From: Sedimentisphaerales bacterium
Lineage (GTDB): Bacteria; Planctomycetota; Phycisphaerae; Sedimentisphaerales; SG8-4
Direction of reading: 5' to 3'
DNA: 11,851 nucleotides
Assembly (NCBI GenBank): GCA_016928975.1
Contig: JAFGJR010000064.1
Coordinates: 1 to 11,851 of the forward strand
In this document: positions 8,134 to 11,851 of the stretch, piece after piece
Numbering within the stretch: the stretch's first letter is position 1
Layout: the number at the start of each line of letters is the position of its first letter
Translations under genes and position numbers: made by a program
Notes under the pieces: model-generated
What the model was told of the DNA's origin: nothing
What the model saw: the letters and a program-made list of their open reading frames with translations, nothing else
Database searches by the model: none

Positions 8134-8141
8134 CTATGGGG
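8105..8141. repeat. 37-nt direct repeat, left copy, with terminal hairpin
   Basis: It begins CTTGCTCATAGATGTCCCCG and ends in a hairpin CCCC-CTAT-GGGG (8130-8141). It matches the copy at 9156-9192 at 32 of 37 positions in the same orientation. Its last 8 bases overlap the stop end of the MltR-like gene, whose TAG stop is at 8134-8136. The core TGTCCCCGGAATT resembles, from memory, sequences at the ends of REP-associated tyrosine transposase (RAYT) elements. Confidence 0.75.
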
Positions 8142-8757
8142 CGACTTCATCGTCGAGTCTCTTCTCGACCTTAGCATATTCGACACGATAGGCGGCGTAC
8201 CGTGATTCGACGGTTTCTCCAGGTCGGCTTTGACGTGACTTCTTTTCCTCCATCCGTCGGGCAATTTCCGATTCCAGAAAGAACATGTTGTTGACGACAG
8301 CCAAATGATGGGCGAATTCTGGTCGTCGTGGTCTCCCGTCCATTCGTTTGGCCGTTGACAGGTTCTCGCATAAGTTGCGTACGGGAGCCGTGTCGAATGA
8401 CGTTACGTCGACCTCATGGGCAAACGCATTGCGAATCTTGTTGAGGGAATCGAGGTCCTTCTCAACCGGCTTGGGAATGAGCCCCAGAGCATACACCAAT
8501 CTTCGTTTGATACTGAAGGATTGCAGAGCTTGACCATCACTCATCAGTTTTGTGACGATCCCGTCGTCAATCATTACGCTTCGCAGGAGCTGTTCCAGGT
8601 AACTGTCGAACATGGATATGGCGACGATCCCCTCAACTCGCTCTTCAGCCTGCATTGCCTTGGCAAGTTGCTTCCGGGTGTTGTCCCACTCCTCCCGACT
8701 TATCTGCAAGGGCGGCAAATCAGACCTATGCTTTCGCGGGATAAGTTCGTCAGCCAT
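8134..8757 (-). CDS. MltR-like / HEPN-like helical protein
   Basis: 207 residues from the ATG at 8757, chosen because GGAGG lies 7 nt upstream; the frame stays open further 5' but that part looks non-coding. Residues 24-128 resemble the mannitol repressor MltR family: LAKAMQAEERVEGIVAISMF (31-50), DSYLEQLLRSVMIDD (51-65), SFSIKRRLVYALGLIPK (80-96), then LNKIRNAFAHEVDVTSFD (105-122). The segment R109-N-A-F-A-H114 matches the Arg-x4-His motif of HEPN-fold ribonucleases and related DUF4145-type proteins. No mannitol transport or dehydrogenase gene is nearby, so the repressor name should be read as family only. A charged C-terminal tail (165-207) is extra. By eye the gene is less GC-rich than the hydrolase operon. 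It lies between two 37-nt direct repeats and its stop codon lies inside one, which suggests acquisition as a unit. It could be a regulator or a HEPN nuclease/toxin; no antitoxin partner is visible. Confidence 0.82.
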   Translation of the reverse strand: MADELIPRKHRSDLPPLQISREEWDNTRKQLAKAMQAEERVEGIVAISMFDSYLEQLLRSVMIDDGIVTKLMSDGQALQSFSIKRRLVYALGLIPKPVEKDLDSLNKIRNAFAHEVDVTSFDTAPVRNLCENLSTAKRMDGRPRRPEFAHHLAVVNNMFFLESEIARRMEEKKSRQSRPGETVESRYAAYRVEYAKVEKRLDDEVAP

Positions 8758-9155
8758 GTGTGAGCCTCCAACACAGAAGTCCGTATGCGTCACAGCATTG
8801 TCCCACGGCGGGCCGACACACGCAAGCTCTCTTTTCCTCACAGACCGACCCGTGGGTTGAGGGTCACACCGACACATTTTGACTCCGCTGAAAAACCCTG
8901 GTTTGCGGAGCTTGGGTGCGGATCGTCCAGAGTACATGCGGGGGGCGCGAGTGGGTCACGGCTTCATTGTTCATTATCGACGTTGACGGCCGAGCTGTTG
9001 TCAGACGTTGTGGATGGTGAAGGCGGAGCCGCTGTGCGGGCCAGTTCGATCGTTTCATGCACCCAGCCTCCGAAGCCAGGTTTCTCCCGACTCCTCTGCG
9101 ATGGTGTACTTGGTCATTCGTCAGCCGGAAGGGGTTAGTCCTCCGGGTGCAGTGG

Positions 9156-9192
9156 CTTGCTCTTAGATGTCCCCGGAAAGCCGCCTATGCGG
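9156..9192. repeat. 37-nt direct repeat, right copy, with terminal hairpin
   Basis: It begins CTTGCTCTTAGATGTCCCCG and ends CCGC-CTAT-GCGG (9181-9192). Relative to the left copy it has five differences. Two of them (repeat positions 28 and 35) are the two partners of one stem base pair, changed from C-G to G-C so that pairing is kept. The loop CTAT is identical in both copies. Confidence 0.75.
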
Positions 9193-9205
9193 ACTGCGCA
9201 GAAAG

Positions 9206-9232
9206 AGGGCTGCGAGCGATGCACGCAGCCCT
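9206..9232 (-). terminator. Terminator-like stem-loop after the small secreted protein gene
   Basis: A perfect 9-bp stem AGGGCTGCG (9206-9214) / CGCAGCCCT (9224-9232) with a 9-nt loop lies 63 bp beyond the stop of the minus-strand gene ending at 9296. On the minus strand it is followed by CTTTCT, a short and impure T tract. Intrinsic terminator activity is plausible but not strong. Confidence 0.45.
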
Positions 9233-9295
9233 TTGGTCTTCCTACAAGGTCGGCACGTGAGATGCCTCTGATTCACATCTCTTATCAGGGGTCAA

Positions 9296-9703
9296 TCACG
9301 GGATTGGTGCCCGCAGGAGTCTTGTCACTCCGTCTGCGGTCCAGATGTTGACAAAGTTCCCGAGCCCTTCGTCTTCTTCCTCCAGGTCGGCGACATTAAC
9401 GTGGCATCCGCCGTTCCCGACCTTGTTGGTTGTGAGTGTCCCAATCACGTTGCCGCCAGATTTCACAACATATGTGTACTTGGGGGCTCCGTCGCGGAGC
9501 TGAATCTCGATCGTTGCACCTATCGCTCCGTCGGGGGTCATGTTGACCACCGCAAAGCCATTGGCATTCGCGTGGATTCCATCCTCTGCGGTTGCCAAAT
9601 CGCTCGTGGGAACGAGGGGGTTCTTCTCAGCGCCGGCGTAGACAGCAAGCGAGCAGACGAGACCCAAGCCAATTGCAGTCAGGACAATCGTTGCCTTCTT
9701 CAT
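9296..9703 (-). CDS. Small secreted protein of unknown function
   Basis: 135 residues, with a textbook start: AAGGAGG about 6 nt before the ATG at 9703. Residues 1-22 form a signal peptide (MKK, hydrophobic ATIVLTAIGLGLVCSLAV, cleavage near VYA-G). The mature ~113 residues are predicted by eye to be mostly beta, with repeated hydrophobic/polar alternation: FAVVNMTPDGAIGATIEIQL (50-69), TYVVKSGGNVIGTLTTNKVG (77-96), FVNIWTADGVTRLLRAPIP (117-135). There is one mature cysteine, C100, in GNGGCHVN, and an acidic patch EEEDEG (108-113). I do not recognise a named family with certainty; the pattern somewhat resembles small CHRD-like secreted beta proteins. It stands alone as a single gene. It has a long upstream region with stem-loops, and a terminator-like hairpin downstream, suggesting its own regulated transcript. 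Confidence 0.85.
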   Translation of the reverse strand: MKKATIVLTAIGLGLVCSLAVYAGAEKNPLVPTSDLATAEDGIHANANGFAVVNMTPDGAIGATIEIQLRDGAPKYTYVVKSGGNVIGTLTTNKVGNGGCHVNVADLEEEDEGLGNFVNIWTADGVTRLLRAPIP

Positions 9704-9748
9704 AGTTTGCCTCCTTTCAAATTGAGTCGTTCTCGGTTTTGCGAGGGA

Positions 9749-9780
9749 CCTCGTGAATCACAACATGTGAGTTCGCGAGG
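9749..9780 (-). promoter_or_regulatory. Strong stem-loop upstream of the small secreted protein gene
   Basis: The arms CCTCGTGAATCACA (9749-9762) and TGTGA-g-TTCGCGAGG (9766-9780) pair around an ACA loop. This gives about 14 bp with one bulged G (9771) and one T-G wobble on the plus strand (an A-C mismatch in the minus-strand RNA). It lies 46 nt upstream of the ATG at 9703. The segment CCTCG (9749-9753) can alternatively pair with CGAGG at 9742-9746, so two exclusive folds are possible. It may be an operator palindrome or an RNA leader element. Confidence 0.45.
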
Positions 9781-10267
9781 GCGCCGCCGGCAGCCTCTGA
9801 CGGGCGGACCTCCTTTCCGGACCGGCGGAGCTTATGAAATCTTGCAGATGAAATGCGACTACCCTGCAAAGCAGGCACTTGCCTGCCTCGGCGCGGGCCA
9901 GACCTCTTGCTTGACGCCAGCCTCCCGGGATAACTTCCCTCTCGCCTTGCGGGCAGACGGTACCTGACCACGAAGCACCCATCCTGCCCCACGTTCTGCC
10001 GATGACGTAGAACATCGCGGCAATCCTTTGCCCCCAGCCTGGTTGCCCGGCGGCTGACCCACAGGACTCCCATGATCCTGCACGTCTCAATCAGCGATCA
10101 TCAGCGCCGGTACTCGCCGTACTCTTTGCTCGCGAGAACCTGTCAACCACCATTTCCCCATTTGACGTCGCCCGGCTACATCGCCGCGCGAGTTGGCGTC
10201 ATTATACCAGCGTCCCCCGCTGCGCCTACCCCATTTTCAGGGTCTTCGCCTCTTTCCGGGTGGACAC

Positions 10268-10294
10268 GGGACGCTTGCCTGACCTGAGCGTCCC
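10268..10294 (-). terminator. Terminator-like stem-loop after the lipoprotein gene
   Basis: A perfect 8-bp stem GGGACGCT (10268-10275) / AGCGTCCC (10287-10294) with an 11-nt loop begins 12 nt beyond the TAG stop at 10307-10309. On the minus strand it is followed by GTGTCC, so no U tract is present. Position favours a role in 3'-end formation or mRNA protection. Confidence 0.45.
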
Positions 10295-10306
10295 TGGAAT
10301 TCGCCG

Positions 10307-10873
10307 CTATTTTTCCGTAAGGCGTAGTTTCCAAGTACCCGAGCGACCTCCCAGGAGCTTGAAAGTCTCTGTGTGATCGCATGAAAGGGCATAATGGTGA
10401 CCTTTTTGGAACACTCGGGTAATATACTGTGATGCCGGGGAATACCTGTTCCCCGACTTATAGTCGGCACCTATGGTGTAGGTCCCCGCCGGTAGTTGGC
10501 ATACGACCTGGGATAGACGCATGCCGCCAGGCACATGGTGGATCGCATACCATCCTGCCCGTTGTCCTTGAAAGACCACTTTCTCATCACTCGATTTAAT
10601 CAACGTGATTATTATTTCCTCAGAGGCGGATATAGTCGCCACGTCATCGGATGGCCATCCAGGCGGTTCCAACGATACAACGCGTGCCGCGTACGGAAAC
10701 TGAGAATACACCATGAATTTAGCACGGTATCGATCCCCATAAGTCGTTAATTCTGCCTGGGGAGACAACCGAATGGGTCCCGGTACGGGGCCAGACTTTA
10801 CTCCACACCCGGACACCATGGCTGTCAGGATGATGCAGACAATGGCAACTAATCGAGGTGCATGTGTTCTCAT
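10307..10873 (-). CDS. Lipoprotein of unknown function
   Basis: 188 residues from the ATG at 10873. This start is chosen because AAGGTG lies 5 nt upstream and a lipoprotein signal peptide begins there: basic MRTHAPR, hydrophobic LVAIVCIILTAM, lipobox V20-S-G-C23. The frame is open for 41 more codons upstream, but that part has no signal or ribosome site. After C23 a Pro/Gly linker (KSGPVPGPIRLSP) leads to a domain with beta character, including RYRAKFMVYSQFPYAARVVS (48-67) and CQLPAGTYTIGADYKSG (125-141). The cysteines C125 and C165 could form a disulphide. No Asp at +2 (Gly24), so outer-membrane sorting cannot be inferred simply. No family was recognised. By eye its base composition is less GC-rich than the hydrolase genes, in line with accessory sequence. 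It is monocistronic, with a hairpin 12 nt after the stop. Confidence 0.82.
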   Translation of the reverse strand: MRTHAPRLVAIVCIILTAMVSGCGVKSGPVPGPIRLSPQAELTTYGDRYRAKFMVYSQFPYAARVVSLEPPGWPSDDVATISASEEIIITLIKSSDEKVVFQGQRAGWYAIHHVPGGMRLSQVVCQLPAGTYTIGADYKSGNRYSPASQYITRVFQKGHHYALSCDHTETFKLLGGRSGTWKLRLTEK

Positions 10874-11041
10874 GTTATCACCTTTTTCCTTGCCCCGACA
10901 TTCCCCGTATGATGAATTTGTCCCGCTTGTCACGGGAATTCGACCTGCGGCCGGACAACAGAGAACGACTCTACGCCACGGCCTCCTGCTTGTCAACGGT
11001 CTTACCCAGCGAGCTGATCAGCGAGGGGAGGCCGGGGCTCA

Positions 11042-11054
11042 GAGCTTGATTAGT
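11042..11054 (+). repeat. 13-nt inverted repeat, right arm
   Basis: GAGCTTGATTAGT is the exact reverse complement of 4938-4950, about 6.1 kb away. Both copies are preceded (in this orientation) by a similar GGGG-containing segment: GGGGTCG at the left copy and GGGGCTCA here. A fixed function is not shown. Confidence 0.4.
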
Positions 11055-11202
11055 GATTAGCGGCGCGGCGGAATCGGATTCGAGTGTGCCCCTTCCTCTG
11101 CTCTACCGGTTCTGCTTCAGGGACAGTGAGCGAAATTGATCTTTTCTTAGTCCTTGCGGGACAGGGATTTGTAGGAAATCGCAGAAGATGTGCGTTATTT
11201 GA

Positions 11203-11230
11203 TTGACAAACATGTTGGCCGAGTTAGAAT
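11203..11230 (+). promoter_or_regulatory. Sigma70-type promoter of the right-edge gene
   Basis: A perfect -35 box TTGACA (11203-11208) is followed after 16 nt by TAGAAT (11225-11230), five of six matches to the -10 consensus. Transcription would start near 11237, giving a leader of about 138 nt that contains the long hairpin at 11256-11301. Confidence 0.72.
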
Positions 11231-11255
11231 GGACAGGATGTCGCCGGGAGCGACC

Positions 11256-11301
11256 GGGTAGCAGCGGCAAGCTCCGAAGACTCCGCTTGCCGCTGCCACC
11301 C
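11256..11301 (+). promoter_or_regulatory. Long leader hairpin before the NAQKSTGPRT-family gene
   Basis: Two 17-nt arms, GGGTAGCAGCGGCAAGC (11256-11272) and GCTTGCCGCTGCCACCC (11285-11301), pair with a single A-C mismatch around a 12-nt loop. The flanking C11255-G11302 adds one more pair. It starts about 20 nt after the predicted transcription start. No T run follows, so it is not a standard terminator. It could be a leader regulatory structure, an mRNA stabiliser or a dispersed palindromic repeat. Confidence 0.6.
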
Positions 11302-11374
11302 GACGGTTAAGACGAGACCAGGAGTCGATATCAAACATCTCACATCAACCATCTTCCATTTGGAGGGTCATCTC

Positions 11375-11851
11375 ATGACCACAGAAGCACAAATCACCGC
11401 CAATCGGATCAATGCGCAGAAGTCTACCGGGCCGCGCACGGCCGAGGGCAAGGCTATCGTCGCACAGAACGCCATCAAGCATGGGTTATTGTCCCGACGG
11501 GCGGTCATCAAGGACGAAGACCCGGCCGAGTTCGAGGGGTATCGGGCCGCGATGATCGAGAGCCTGCGGCCGCGGGATGCGGCGGAAGAGTCGGTGGTCC
11601 AGCGGATCGTCAATTTGTCCTGGCGGCTCAAGCGGGCGGAGCGCATGCAGGATGAGGCGCTCAACTTTCTGCTGGAGGCCGATGCCAGGGAGTGCCAGAC
11701 GCGGCATCTGCGAGCCAGTGGCGATCCGTCCGGGGCGGACGAACTGACCTTTGGGCGAGTCATCGCCCGGGAGTTCTCCAGCGGCCGGACGCTCGAGAAG
11801 CTGATGACCTACGAGCGGTGGATCGAGAACAGCCTGTATCGCAGCTTCAAC
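11375..11851 (+). CDS. NAQKSTGPRT-family protein of unknown function, 3' end beyond window
   Basis: 159 codons are visible from the ATG at 11375 to the window edge with no stop. GGAGG lies 8 nt before the ATG. The N-terminus ITANRINAQKSTGPRTAEGK (7-26) then QNAIKHGLLSRR (31-42) is the hallmark of a large family of hypothetical proteins, often in many copies in planctomycete and acidobacterial genomes. The rest is charged and probably helical (EFEGYRAAMIESLRPRDAAE, 52-71; VQRIVNLSWRLKRAERMQDE, 75-94), ending YERWIENSLYRSF (146-158), all typical of the family. The function is unknown; the basic Lys/Arg-rich start might bind nucleic acid, which is only inference. A strong promoter and a long leader hairpin precede it. 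The reverse-strand open frame over the same region is a shadow. Confidence 0.85.
   Translation, partial: MTTEAQITANRINAQKSTGPRTAEGKAIVAQNAIKHGLLSRRAVIKDEDPAEFEGYRAAMIESLRPRDAAEESVVQRIVNLSWRLKRAERMQDEALNFLLEADARECQTRHLRASGDPSGADELTFGRVIAREFSSGRTLEKLMTYERWIENSLYRSFN

Larger units (their letters stand above)
8758..9295. other. Non-coding stretch with repeat and hairpin
   Basis: About 540 bp without a supported gene. A 64-codon minus frame (8864-9058) has no ribosome site or family resemblance. The right third holds the second 37-nt repeat (9156-9192) and a terminator-like stem-loop (9206-9232). A weak promoter for the MltR-like gene may be present on the minus strand (TTGCGT, 17 nt, GACAAT, before 8757), but both boxes are poor matches. 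Confidence 0.45.
9704..10306. other. Long non-coding stretch with overlapping hairpins
   Basis: About 600 bp between two minus-strand genes. Open frames here (for example minus 9717-10073) are rich in Arg and Gly, lack ribosome sites and resemble no family. Near the left end is the stem-loop at 9749-9780. Further in are three hairpins that share arms: TTGCAG (9842-9847) with CTGCAA (9864-9869), CCTGC (9863-9867) with GCAGG (9871-9875), and GCAGGC (9871-9876) with GCCTGC (9881-9886). I could not match a known riboswitch. The lipoprotein terminator-like hairpin (10268-10294) lies at the right end. Confidence 0.45.
10874..11374. other. Intergenic region between the lipoprotein and the right-edge gene
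   Basis: About 500 bp with no supported gene. Upstream of the lipoprotein an interrupted palindrome lies at 10914-10941 (GAATT-tgt-CCCG ... CGGG-AATTC), which could be an operator. The right arm of the 13-nt inverted repeat is at 11042-11054. A short perfect palindrome GAATC-G-GATTC lies at 11071-11081. The right end holds the promoter (11203-11230) and leader hairpin (11256-11301) of the plus-strand gene at 11375. Confidence 0.5.

Noticed and set aside
8864..9058. Minus-strand 64-codon frame preceded by a 20-codon frame overlapping by ATGA
   Set aside because: The overlap looked like coupled small genes, but neither start has a ribosome site and the peptides show no domain-like pattern.
9758..9770. 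TCACA-N3-TGTGA as a possible CRP site
   Set aside because: The half-sites are in the reverse order and with the wrong spacing compared with TGTGA-N6-TCACA; it is better read as the inner part of the larger stem-loop.
9401..9967. Plus-strand open frame of 188 codons over the small secreted protein
   Set aside because: The minus-strand gene has a strong ribosome site and signal peptide; the plus frame has neither and runs through hairpin-rich non-coding sequence.
9717..10073. Minus-strand open frame of 118 codons
   Set aside because: Arg/Gly-rich composition, no ribosome site, overlaps structured non-coding DNA and resembles no protein family.
11368..11763. Minus-strand open frame of 131 codons
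   Set aside because: Shadow of the plus-strand NAQKSTGPRT-family gene, which has family signature, ribosome site and promoter.
1..11851. CRISPR arrays, tRNA or rRNA genes, toxin-antitoxin or phage defence operons
   Set aside because: No regularly spaced repeats, no cloverleaf with conserved T-loop and no rRNA-like sequence were seen; the only candidate effector (MltR/HEPN-like) has no partner gene.

Overview
The window is GC-rich and looks like a chromosomal piece of a planctomycete-type bacterium, possibly of the Phycisphaerae. This is inferred from protein style: a very large secreted CotH-kinase/lamin-tail/chitobiase-C multidomain protein, an exported PL22 oligogalacturonate lyase, and a protein opening with the NRxNAQKSTGPRT...GKA signature common in planctomycetes and acidobacteria. 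No rRNA, tRNA or CRISPR array is visible.

Left part (1-7835) is a divergent pair of exported-enzyme units. On the minus strand a near-consensus sigma70 promoter (4791-4819) drives a ~1296-residue CotH/LTD protein (805-4695). An oligogalacturonate lyase follows only 33 bp downstream (771 down to base 1, cut by the window edge). On the plus strand a serine beta-lactamase-family hydrolase (5152-6867) and an alpha/beta hydrolase (6954-7835) form a probable two-gene operon, both with signal peptides. Together they suggest an envelope or extracellular carbohydrate/ester degradation locus, with pectin fragments the only substrate directly supported.

Middle and right part (7836-11374) is accessory in character: small minus-strand genes separated by long non-coding stretches rich in repeats and hairpins. 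It holds a lone MltR/HEPN-like helical protein (8134-8757), a small secreted protein (9296-9703) and a lipoprotein (10307-10873). The MltR-like gene lies between two 37-nt direct repeats (8105-8141, 9156-9192). Their terminal hairpins differ by a compensatory base-pair swap, so the repeat is selected as a structure. A second widespread repeat type (8071-8100) lies beside the left copy. A 13-nt inverted repeat pair (4938-4950, 11042-11054) lies outside this region.

Right edge: a strong promoter (11203-11230), a long hairpin in the leader (11256-11301) and the 5' part of an NAQKSTGPRT-family gene (11375 to the edge). The most unusual signals are the covarying repeat pair around the MltR-like gene, the strong stem-loop leader of the small secreted protein (9749-9780), the promoter-plus-hairpin leader at 11203-11301, and a possible signal-peptide frameshift at the CotH gene start. 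No complete novel defence or mobile system could be established from the sequence alone.
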